Shown here in pieces: positions 56,944-64,000 of a stretch of 64,000 bases of DNA (its first letter is position 1; the number at the start of each line of letters is the position of its first letter). The notes below the pieces were generated by a model, which worked only from the letters and a program-made list of their open reading frames with translations, was not told the origin of the DNA and searched no databases. The stretch is from Amarobacter sp964507025 (lineage in GTDB: Bacteria; Chloroflexota; Dehalococcoidia; Tepidiformales; Tepidiformaceae), in NCBI GenBank assembly GCA_964507025.1, contig CAZDOK010000004.1, positions 1 to 64,000 on the forward strand, in the 5' to 3' direction. The translations under genes and the position numbers were made by a program.

Positions 56944-57714
56944 ATGCAGTGGTCGTCATCTCATTCTGATCCCGGTCCCACGACTGAGACACCAAACCGC
57001 CTCTCGCTGGAGGAGCAGCAGCAACTCGTGATGCAGTATGCGCCGCTGGTGCGCCGTGTCGCCCGTTCGCTGCCCCTCGAGATCCCGGGCCTCCTGGAGT
57101 TCGAAGATGCGGTGGGATATGGCACCTGTGGCCTGGTCGAAGCGGTCCGCCGCTACGACCCATCGAAGGGCACCAACTTCCACGCCTACGCCGTTCAGCG
57201 CATCCGTGGGTCGATGATCGACGCCTTCCGTCGCATGGACCGCCTCAGCCGGACGATGCGGCAGAAGGCACGGGATGTTCAGCGCGCACAGGGCGAACTC
57301 GAAGCCATCCTCGGGCGCACGCCAAACGAACACGAGGCCGCCGAACACCTGGGCATCAGTATCGAGCAGTACCGCGATGCCAGTTCCCACTCCCGCTGGG
57401 TCACCGTATCGCTCGACCGCATGCTTGAGCGCGATGATGATGGCGATTCCTTCCCGGCAGCCGAGATGCCGACCGCCGACGAAGACATCGACTTCACCCG
57501 TTCGTTCGAGGAGCGCGAGTTGTACGAAGATCTGGCCCGCTCAGTCCAGGCGCTCCCCGAGCGAGAACGCCTCGTCGTAAGTCTCTATTATGTCGAGCGA
57601 CTGACCATGAAGGACATCGCAGCCGTCCTCCAGGTGTCGGAAACGCGCGTGAGCCAGCTGCACGCCCAGGCAGTCAAACGCCTGCGCCGGGCGCTCCTCC
57701 GCGACGTTGCCTGA
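56944..57714 (+). CDS. RNA polymerase sigma factor, WhiG/FliA (sigma-28) type
   Basis: A 256-residue group 3 sigma factor. Region 2 has YAPLVRRVARSLPLEIP, then DAVGYGTCGLVEAVRRYDPSKGTNFHAYAVQRIRGSMIDAFRRMDR for core and -10 recognition. Region 3 follows with LSRTMRQKAR and TPNEHEAAEHLGI, and region 4 has LPERERLVVSLYYVERLTMKDIAAVLQVSETRVSQLH. The frame upstream of ATG 56944 is open, but GGGGGAG sits seven bases before this ATG. No flagellar gene is nearby, so a role outside motility, as for WhiG or SigB-like factors, is possible. Confidence 0.92.
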   Translation: MQWSSSHSDPGPTTETPNRLSLEEQQQLVMQYAPLVRRVARSLPLEIPGLLEFEDAVGYGTCGLVEAVRRYDPSKGTNFHAYAVQRIRGSMIDAFRRMDRLSRTMRQKARDVQRAQGELEAILGRTPNEHEAAEHLGISIEQYRDASSHSRWVTVSLDRMLERDDDGDSFPAAEMPTADEDIDFTRSFEERELYEDLARSVQALPERERLVVSLYYVERLTMKDIAAVLQVSETRVSQLHAQAVKRLRRALLRDVA

Positions 57715-57987
57715 TCGCGCCGTCGTTGCCCCGGCCCACAGCACCTTCACGAGGCCCGGACCTGGCTCCGGGCCTCGGCGCGTTTGGCACGGTTGACAGG
57801 CCCGCCGCTCCGACACTTTTCTGTCACTCTCCGTCCGAAAGCACCCTACTAGGGTGGAAGTTTCTGCCGAAGATAGTGAGTGACAGCCGCACGTCCCTCC
57901 CGCGTGCCATCGCACAAGGGGCGGGCTTGGGAACACTTCCCCGGGGGCCTTGCGTGCCCGGCAGGGGATTCTTTGGGGGTTGATGCT

Positions 57988-58758
57988 ATGGCGGACCGCT
58001 ACGACGAGGGCTACCGGAGCCAGGTCGCGTTTGTTACCCACACGCGCGACTACCGGTCGTCCGAGGTGTTGCCGGCGCTTGCCCGGCACGGGTTCACCAC
58101 TACCGAGCGCCCACACGACCGCGAGACCGAGCGCCTCATCTCGCAGTTCGATCCGGACCTGGTGGTCCTGGCGGTCGACCCGCGCCACGAGGATGACATC
58201 ACCCTCGTCAGGCAAGTGTCGCGAGCGAGCAAGGCGGCGATTCTGGTGCTTGCACCGGGGCCGCACACGACCGGTCTGAGCTACGCCCTTGAAGCCGGCG
58301 CCGATGTCTGTCTTCGCGATACCGATGGGCCGGAGATGCTTGCCGCTCAGCTGAGCGCACTCTCGCGGCGCAAGGCCGTTCCCCAGCAGGAGATGCAGGA
58401 CGAGGGGCCCAGCACCATCACCGTCCGCGACCTCGTGCTCGACTTCGACCGCTGCCAGGCGGTTCGCGACGACGAGACCATTCCCCTGACGCCGACCGAG
58501 TTCAAGATCCTCGCGTTCCTTGCGCGGAACGCGGGCAAGGTGGTGAGCCCGGTGGAGATCCTGCGAGCGGTGCAGGATTACACGTACTCCGAACGCGAAG
58601 CGCAGGAGATCGTAAAGGTCTACATCCGCCGCATCCGCCGCAAGGTTGAAGTCGATCCCGGCGAGCCCAGCTACATCGTCAACGTTCGCGGCTTTGGCTA
58701 CATGCTCGAGCGCCGCGGCAGCCGTCGCGAATCCGCTCGCGTCAGCGAAGCCGCCTGA
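57988..58758 (+). CDS. OmpR-like response regulator with degenerate receiver
   Basis: A 256-residue regulator. The C-terminal winged helix is canonical (IPLTPTEFKILAFLARNAGKVVSPVEIL, then VKVYIRRIRRKVEVDP and YIVNVRGFGYML). The receiver keeps its fold (VLAPGPHTTGLSYALEAGADVCL) but has lost its chemistry: the acidic pair is Thr17-His18, the phospho-acceptor position is Ala62 and the switch Lys is replaced by Leu/Arg. So phosphorylation-independent control is likely. ATG 57988 is preceded by GGGGGT. No histidine kinase is adjacent; a terminator follows. Confidence 0.85.
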   Translation: MADRYDEGYRSQVAFVTHTRDYRSSEVLPALARHGFTTTERPHDRETERLISQFDPDLVVLAVDPRHEDDITLVRQVSRASKAAILVLAPGPHTTGLSYALEAGADVCLRDTDGPEMLAAQLSALSRRKAVPQQEMQDEGPSTITVRDLVLDFDRCQAVRDDETIPLTPTEFKILAFLARNAGKVVSPVEILRAVQDYTYSEREAQEIVKVYIRRIRRKVEVDPGEPSYIVNVRGFGYMLERRGSRRESARVSEAA

Positions 58759-58779
58759 AAAGACCCCGTCGGAGCGCAG

Positions 58780-58806
58780 GAGAGCCCGGCCAATGGCCGG
58801 GCTCTC
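58780..58806. terminator. Strong hairpin terminator between the regulator and aldolase genes
   Basis: GAGAGCCCGGCC and GGCCGGGCTCTC form a perfect 12-bp stem around AAT. It lies between the convergent regulator and aldolase genes and may serve both. Confidence 0.75.
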
Positions 58807-58834
58807 GCTATACTGGCCGCGTGTGCGAAACGGC

Positions 58835-59938
58835 TCAGGCGATCGTCACATCCTTGCAGCGGTACACATCCTGGATGGCATTGAGGAGCTGGATGCCTTC
58901 GGCCATCGGCCGTTGGAATGCCTTGCGTCCGCTGATGAGTCCCATGCCACCGGCGCGCTTGTTGATGACCGCGGTCTTCACCGCCTCGGTGAGGTCGCTT
59001 TCGCCGCTGCTCGCCCCGCCGGAGTTGATCAGCCCAACGCGTCCCATGTAGCCATTCGCCACCTGGTAGCGCGTCAGATCAATCGGGTGGTCGGTCGTGA
59101 GCTTCGAATACATCCGCTCGTCGCTCTTGCCGTAGCTCACACCGTTGGCATTGAGAGCCTTGAAACCGCCATTCTGCTCGGGCAGCTTCTGCTTCACGAT
59201 ATCCGCCTGGATGGTTACGCCGAGGTGGTTCGCCTGCCCGGTGAGGTCGGCCGATGATTCGTGGTTGACGCCGTTCACCTTGAAGCCCGGGTTGCGGAGA
59301 TAACACCAGAGCACGGTTGCCATGCCGAGCTCGTGCGCATAGGCGAACGCCTCGGCGACTTCGACGATCTGGCGCGAGCTCTCGTCGGAGCCAAAGTAGA
59401 TGGTCGCGCCGACAGCTGCAGCTCCCGTGTTCCAGGCTTCCTTCACGGTCCCGAACATGATCTGGTCGAACTTGTTCGGGTAGGTGAGCAGCTCGTTGTG
59501 GTTGATCTTCACGATGAAGGGGATCCGGTGGGCGTACTTCCGGGCAACCGAACCGAGGACGCCATAGGTCGATGCGACCGCGTTGCAGCCACCTTCCATC
59601 GCCAGGAGCACGATGTTCTCCGGGTCGAAATAGGCTGGATTCTTCGCGAACGACGCTCCGCCAGAGTGCTCTATCCCCTGGTCGACCGGGAGGATGGAGA
59701 CGTAGCCGGTCCCGCCCAGGCGCCCGTGATCGAGGATCGACTGCAGGTTGCGCAGCACCTGGGGCGAGCGGTCGGAGCTGGCCATCACGCGGGTGACGAA
59801 GTCCGGGCCGGGCAGGTGCAGCGACTCCGCGGGGATGGTCTGGCACCGGTGCTGGAGCAGATGTTCCGCCTCGGCCCCAAGGAGACCGGCGATATCGCCC
59901 AGCGAGAGTTCTTTTGCGGGCCGATCAGCGACAACCAT
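58835..59938 (-). CDS. fbaB: Class I fructose-bisphosphate aldolase, archaeal (FbaB/DhnA) type
   Basis: A 367-residue DhnA-type aldolase that cleaves fructose-1,6-bisphosphate by a Schiff base. The pattern SILPVDQGIEHSG, NAVASTYGVLG, HRIPFIVKINHNELL with a candidate catalytic-region Lys, NTGAAAVGATIYFGSDESSRQI and RAGGMGLISGRKAFQRPM matches FbaB. ATG 59938 has GAGG upstream; the longer open frame has none. FbaB enzymes are used mostly in gluconeogenesis, which suits the PEP synthase in the window. Confidence 0.92.
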   Translation of the reverse strand: MVVADRPAKELSLGDIAGLLGAEAEHLLQHRCQTIPAESLHLPGPDFVTRVMASSDRSPQVLRNLQSILDHGRLGGTGYVSILPVDQGIEHSGGASFAKNPAYFDPENIVLLAMEGGCNAVASTYGVLGSVARKYAHRIPFIVKINHNELLTYPNKFDQIMFGTVKEAWNTGAAAVGATIYFGSDESSRQIVEVAEAFAYAHELGMATVLWCYLRNPGFKVNGVNHESSADLTGQANHLGVTIQADIVKQKLPEQNGGFKALNANGVSYGKSDERMYSKLTTDHPIDLTRYQVANGYMGRVGLINSGGASSGESDLTEAVKTAVINKRAGGMGLISGRKAFQRPMAEGIQLLNAIQDVYRCKDVTIA

Positions 59939-60126
59939 CAGACAACCTCGTTCAAGGTGGTGAAGCTGCCTCGTGGTTCGGAGACAGCGTTCCGCGCGGC
60001 CCATCATAACGCTTCGGAGCGCCACAGGCCGCGCGAGGCCGGCGACTGGTACTCGCGCCGTTCTTTACCTTCGCTTCGGCCACAGCCCGATACGGTGGGT
60101 GTACCATTTCCTTACGGAGACTCACC

Positions 60127-60789
60127 ATGCGCGTTCTCGTTGTCGAGGACGAAGAGTCCATCGCCAGTGCCATCGAACGTGGCCTTATCAAACAGGGCTA
60201 CGCCGTTGACGTTGCTCGCGACGGCGCCGAGGCGCTCGACAAGGCAACGGTCAACAACTACGACGTCATCTGCCTCGACCTCAACCTGCCACGTATCGAC
60301 GGCCTCGAAGTGTGCCGCCGGCTGCGAGAGGACCGCTACGGCGGTGGGATTATTATGTTGACTGCGCGGAGTTCGATTAAAGAGCGCATCGAGGGTCTCG
60401 ACTACGGCGCCGACGACTACCTCGTAAAGCCATTCGCGTTCAGTGAGCTCGCCGCGCGCATCCGCGCGATCGCACGTCGAGACGGGGGCCTCCGGGAGCC
60501 AATCATCAACACCCGCGGCCTTGAACTCGACCCGAATACGAATCGCGCCAAGCGTGACGGCAAAGAGATCCACCTGACGCCGAAGGAGTTTGCGCTGGTC
60601 TACTACCTCGCGCGCAACGAAGGACGCGCCGTGCCCCAGGAAGAGCTCCTCGAACACATCTGGGACGAGCACGCCAACCCCTTCACCCAGACGGTGAAGG
60701 TGCACATGAACAACTTGCGCCGCAAGCTGAACGACGGCTTTGACGAGCAACTGATCGAGACCATCCGCGGAAAGGGTTACGTCCTCTAG
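60127..60789 (+). CDS. OmpR-family response regulator
   Basis: A 220-residue regulator with a canonical receiver: acidic Glu7 and Asp8, phospho-acceptor Asp51 in CLDLNLPRIDG, and Lys in DDYLVKPF near residue 101. The winged helix follows with IHLTPKEFALVYYLARNEGRAV and VKVHMNNLRRKLND. It overlaps no gene and the sensor kinase starts one base after its stop, so the two form one operon and a cognate pair. Confidence 0.95.
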   Translation: MRVLVVEDEESIASAIERGLIKQGYAVDVARDGAEALDKATVNNYDVICLDLNLPRIDGLEVCRRLREDRYGGGIIMLTARSSIKERIEGLDYGADDYLVKPFAFSELAARIRAIARRDGGLREPIINTRGLELDPNTNRAKRDGKEIHLTPKEFALVYYLARNEGRAVPQEELLEHIWDEHANPFTQTVKVHMNNLRRKLNDGFDEQLIETIRGKGYVL

Positions 60790-60790
60790 C

Positions 60791-62044
60791 GTGCGATTCC
60801 CAGCCTTCACCCGGAGCATCCGCTTCCGGCTCACCGTCTGGTATTCGAGCCTGCTGCTCGTGTTCGGAGTGGCTTTCGTGCTCGCCCTGAACATCGCCGT
60901 CCGCCTCGACCAGCCGGGGACCGTGTACGAAGGGGTCCAGTACAACGACATCGAATGGCAGCCGGTGCGCACCGGCCCCGGACAGGCCATCACCGGCTTC
61001 GTTCCGGTCCTGCGCGAAAACGTGACGCTGCGCGAAGCCGAAGACCAGATTTACTCCGAGAACATCGACAGGCTCCGCTACTGGTCGCTCTTGAGCGTCG
61101 TTGGCCTGGCTCTCGCCTCAGGTGTGGGCGGTTATGTCCTGTCCGGGATGATGCTCCGCCCCGTGCGCGACATCACCCAGGCGGCCTCGGAAATCAGCGC
61201 CACGAATCTCAGCAGGCGCATCAACTACGAAGGCCCCCAGGACGAGCTCTGGGACCTCGCCCACACGTTCGACTCGATGATCGGGCGCCTGGAGCACTCC
61301 TTCGAGCGCCAGCGCCAGTTCGTCCAGGATGCATCGCACGAGCTGCGCACGCCCCTTGCAGCGATCCGCACCAATATCGAAGTCACCGAGATGGACCCGG
61401 ACGCCACGCCCGCGGAATACCGCGAGCTGCTGGCCACCATCAAAACGCAGACCGAACGCCTCACCCGGCTCAGCGAAGATCTCCTGCTGCTCACCAACGA
61501 TGATGGCGCGAGTGTGGAGAAGGAGCCGGTGGACCTTGGAGATCTCGCTCTCGATGTCCTCGGCCAGCTGGGCCCGCTGGCTGGCGCACGCCAGGTCTCG
61601 CTCGTCCCGGCGGTGGCCGGCCCCACCGAGGTCGAAACCAGCCCGGATCTCATCTACCGGTGCGTGCTGAACCTGGTCGACAATGCGATCAAGTACTCCG
61701 GCGAAGGCAGTACCGTTACGGTCTCGGTCCGTTCTGGCTCTGGCGAAGGTATCGTCCGGGTGAGTGACAACGGTGTCGGCATCGCCCCCGAAGATCTCGA
61801 ACGGATCTTCGACCGCTTCTACCGGACGGACAAAGGCCGGAGCCGGCGCGAAGGCGGCACGGGGCTGGGGCTCGCCATCGTCAAGGAGCTCGTTGAGGCG
61901 CTCGGCGGCACTGTGAGCGCCGAGTCCGAACTCGGCCGTGGAACCACGTTCACCATTTCCCTGCCGGCCATGGCTCCATCCGGGGCGGGGCGGATGCGGG
62001 CACCCGCTGACGCAACATTGACCTTTGAACCGCGCCAGTCTTGA
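60791..62044 (+). CDS. Membrane sensor histidine kinase
   Basis: A 417-residue kinase starting at GTG 60791. Transmembrane helices are at about residues 13-37 (LTVWYSSLLLVFGVAFVLAL) and 96-120 (LLSVVGLALASGVGGYVLSGM). A short extracytoplasmic loop of about 55 residues lies between. A HAMP domain precedes the dimerisation domain with His183 in QDASHELRTPLAAI. The ATPase domain has LVDNAIKYS, VSDNGVGIAPED and GGTGLGLAIVKELVE. It phosphorylates the regulator upstream. The signal is unknown. Confidence 0.95.
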   Translation: MRFPAFTRSIRFRLTVWYSSLLLVFGVAFVLALNIAVRLDQPGTVYEGVQYNDIEWQPVRTGPGQAITGFVPVLRENVTLREAEDQIYSENIDRLRYWSLLSVVGLALASGVGGYVLSGMMLRPVRDITQAASEISATNLSRRINYEGPQDELWDLAHTFDSMIGRLEHSFERQRQFVQDASHELRTPLAAIRTNIEVTEMDPDATPAEYRELLATIKTQTERLTRLSEDLLLLTNDDGASVEKEPVDLGDLALDVLGQLGPLAGARQVSLVPAVAGPTEVETSPDLIYRCVLNLVDNAIKYSGEGSTVTVSVRSGSGEGIVRVSDNGVGIAPEDLERIFDRFYRTDKGRSRREGGTGLGLAIVKELVEALGGTVSAESELGRGTTFTISLPAMAPSGAGRMRAPADATLTFEPRQS

Positions 62045-62159
62045 CCCTCGCCGGAGGCGCTCGTACGTTCCATCGTGGTGCGCCTCAACGAGGTAAGCCA
62101 CCGTACGGCAGCGCAGGTACACCCGTGGCCTACTTGTCGCTGTCAGGAGGGAACCCGGC

Positions 62160-64000
62160 TTGACCCAGATTCTCGATCGCGTCGAAGGTCCTCGCGACCT
62201 CCGCAGCCTGACCTATGACCAGCTCGACCAGCTCGCCGGAGAGGTACGCCAGTTTCTCGTCGAGACGGTCGACTGCATCGGCGGCGGAGGCCACCTTGCC
62301 TCCAATCTCGGCGTCGTGGAGCTCTCCATTGCGCTGCACCGGCTGTTCGACTCGCCGAAGGACAAGATCATCTGGGACGTAAGCCACCAGGTCTATGTCC
62401 ACAAGATTCTCACAGGCCGCAAGGACCGGATGAACACCATCCGCCAGTTCGGCGGCCTCTCCGGGTTCGCGGACCGGCACGAAAGCGAACACGACGCGTT
62501 CGGCGCTGGCCACGCAGGCACGTCGATCTCCGCCGCCGTCGGCATGGCCGCCGCCCGTGACCTCCTCGGCGAGGACTTCTATGCCATCGCGGTCATCGGC
62601 GATGGCGCAATGACCGCCGGCATGGCCCTCGAAGCGATGAACCATGCCGGCCACATGGGCACGCACCGGCTCCTCGTCATCCTGAACGACAACGCCATGT
62701 CCATCTCACCCAACGTCGGTGCGCTCTCGCGAAACGTCAACAAGCTCCGGGTAGACCCCCTGTATCGCAACGCCAAGCGCGAAATCGGCGAGCTCGTCGA
62801 ACACCTCCCCCTCGGGCGCCAGGTGTGGCGCGGCGCCAAGCGCGTCAAGGCCAGCTTCCGCGACCTCCTGGTGCCGGCGAGCTTCTGGGAACAGTTCGGT
62901 TTCGAGTACTACGGCCCCATCGACGGCCACAACATTCAGGAACTCGAGCTGACTCTCGCATCGATCAAGAAGGTCGAAGGCAAGCCCGTCCTGCTCCACA
63001 TCCTCACTGAAAAGGGACACGGCATCCCCGAAGCGGAAGCCGACCCGATTAAGAGTCACAGTGGTACCTACTGGCTCAAGAAGCCCGCGGCACCGGATGC
63101 CCCGCCCGCCCGCCCGACCTATAGCCAGGTCTTTGGGCAGGCCACCCAGGAACTCATCGAGTCCGACCCCCGGGTCGTCGCCATCACGGCGGCCATGCTC
63201 GAAGGCACCGGCCTCGCCCCCGTGCACGAGAAACACCCGGACCGGGTGTTCGATGTTGGCATCGCCGAGCAGCACGCGGTCACCTTCGCCGCGGGTCTCG
63301 CGACGCAGGGAATCCGCCCAATCGCCGCCATCTACTCCACCTTCCTGCAGCGCGGCTTCGACTCGGTCGTCCACGACGTGGTCGTGCAGAACCTGCCCGT
63401 GGTGTTCGCGCTCGACCGCGCGGGGTTCGTGGGCGATGACGGCAAGACCCACCAGGGATTCATCGATATCAGCTACCTGCGGTGCCTGCCGAATATGGTC
63501 ATCAGTGCACCGAAGGACGAGGCCGAACTGCGCGACCTCCTCTACACCGGCATCCACTACGACGGACCCTTCGCGGTCCGGTTCCCACGGGGCTCGGGGC
63601 CCGGGGCGCCCACCGACCTCCCGATGAAGCAGCTCCCGATCGGTCGCGGCGAAGTCCTCCGCGAAGGAGCCGATGTAGCCCTCATTGGGTTCGGGGTTTC
63701 CGTGGGCGAATGCCTGCGTGCCGCGAACATCCTGGAGGAGGCCGGGATCGACGCCGCCGTCGTCAATGCGCGTTATGCAAAGCCGCTGGACTCGGAACTG
63801 GTCGCCCGCTACGCCCGCTCCACCGCCGGGGTCATCACAGTCGAGGAGAACGTACGCGCCGGCGGATTCGGCGATGCCGTGTTGGAGGCCCTGGCTGACG
63901 CGGGGATCGCTGACCGTTGCCTGGCGAATCTCACCATGCCTGACGCCATTGTGGACCACGGTCCGCAGGATACCTTCCGCCAGCTGCACCACGTTGATGG
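62160..64000 (+). CDS. dxs: 1-deoxy-D-xylulose-5-phosphate synthase (cut by window edge)
   Basis: The first 613 codons of DXS, which condenses pyruvate and glyceraldehyde-3-phosphate in the first MEP pathway step using thiamine diphosphate. The N-terminal part has HLASNLGVVELSIALH, WDVSHQVYVHKILTGR, the ThDP motif IGDGAMTAGMALEAMN and GFEYYGPIDGHN. The pyrimidine domain has DVGIAEQHAVTFAAGLA and AGFVGDDGKTHQGFIDI. TTG 62160 has GGAGG nine bases upstream. Only the last 15-25 residues should be missing. ispG in the window belongs to the same pathway. Confidence 0.95.
   Translation, partial: MTQILDRVEGPRDLRSLTYDQLDQLAGEVRQFLVETVDCIGGGGHLASNLGVVELSIALHRLFDSPKDKIIWDVSHQVYVHKILTGRKDRMNTIRQFGGLSGFADRHESEHDAFGAGHAGTSISAAVGMAAARDLLGEDFYAIAVIGDGAMTAGMALEAMNHAGHMGTHRLLVILNDNAMSISPNVGALSRNVNKLRVDPLYRNAKREIGELVEHLPLGRQVWRGAKRVKASFRDLLVPASFWEQFGFEYYGPIDGHNIQELELTLASIKKVEGKPVLLHILTEKGHGIPEAEADPIKSHSGTYWLKKPAAPDAPPARPTYSQVFGQATQELIESDPRVVAITAAMLEGTGLAPVHEKHPDRVFDVGIAEQHAVTFAAGLATQGIRPIAAIYSTFLQRGFDSVVHDVVVQNLPVVFALDRAGFVGDDGKTHQGFIDISYLRCLPNMVISAPKDEAELRDLLYTGIHYDGPFAVRFPRGSGPGAPTDLPMKQLPIGRGEVLREGADVALIGFGVSVGECLRAANILEEAGIDAAVVNARYAKPLDSELVARYARSTAGVITVEENVRAGGFGDAVLEALADAGIADRCLANLTMPDAIVDHGPQDTFRQLHHVD

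Overview
This window is chromosomal DNA from a high-GC bacterium. The gene set is free-living, mostly aerobic and lipid/acyl-CoA oriented: aconitase, the start of NADP isocitrate dehydrogenase, succinyl-CoA synthetase beta, acyl-CoA dehydrogenase, methylmalonyl-CoA mutase, a crotonase and four family III CoA-transferases. Together with the zinc-ribbon/Gly-rich protein, Ku-LigD repair, an archaeal-type aldolase and a glmS ribozyme, this best fits a Chloroflexota lineage close to the Dehalococcoidia/Tepidiformales. That placement is inferred from gene style only; no 16S rRNA or ribosomal protein gene is present.

Layout. 1-5.8 kb: icd (partial) and acnA on the minus strand behind a long structured leader, a zinc-ribbon protein, tRNA-Met, an acyl-CoA dehydrogenase and a DUF6125-like protein. 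5.8-14.3 kb: a TetR gene overlapping a Com-like zinc-ribbon ORF, a Lon-like protease, a GrdB-like gene interrupted by an in-frame UGA that is probably selenocysteine, then ku-ligD and a small hypothetical gene. 14.3-20.2 kb: a minus-strand set of mutase, proS, dtd and two coupled TetR genes, then an FmdB-type zinc ribbon behind a perfect CIRCE element, and tRNA-Ser. 20.2-32.3 kb: sucC, a crotonase, CoA-transferases, an alpha/beta hydrolase, a GPH-type transporter, cysS, an HD-GYP protein and TetR. 32.3-45.5 kb: a 30-residue hydrophobic peptide, dnaG, a CARDB/SH3 membrane protein, dgt, an ABM-like protein, PEP synthase, glmS with its self-cleaving ribozyme leader, nfo, a methyltransferase and a fourth CoA-transferase.

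45.5-51.8 kb holds a copper cassette (CsoR/RcnR-family repressor, CopZ, CopA) with a palindromic operator, then ispG, a MOSC protein, a DinB-like protein and a hemerythrin-like protein. 51.8-53.6 kb looks like a decayed integrative element at the 3' end of ssrA: a 38-bp near-perfect repeat of the tmRNA end flanks about 1.3 kb carrying one HIRAN-domain gene with atypical codon use. smpB follows ssrA. 54-64 kb carries an S41 protease, a beta-propeller protein, a WhiG/FliA-type sigma factor, an orphan response regulator with a degenerate receiver, a class I aldolase, a two-component system, and dxs running off the end.

The most interesting observations are the UGA/SECIS-like arrangement in the GrdB-like gene, HrcA-type control of an FmdB zinc-ribbon gene, the minimal ssrA-associated island, the out-of-frame overlap of TetR and a Com-like zinc ribbon, and the uncharacterised structured leader of acnA. 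All coordinates and motifs were read by eye; no database search was run.
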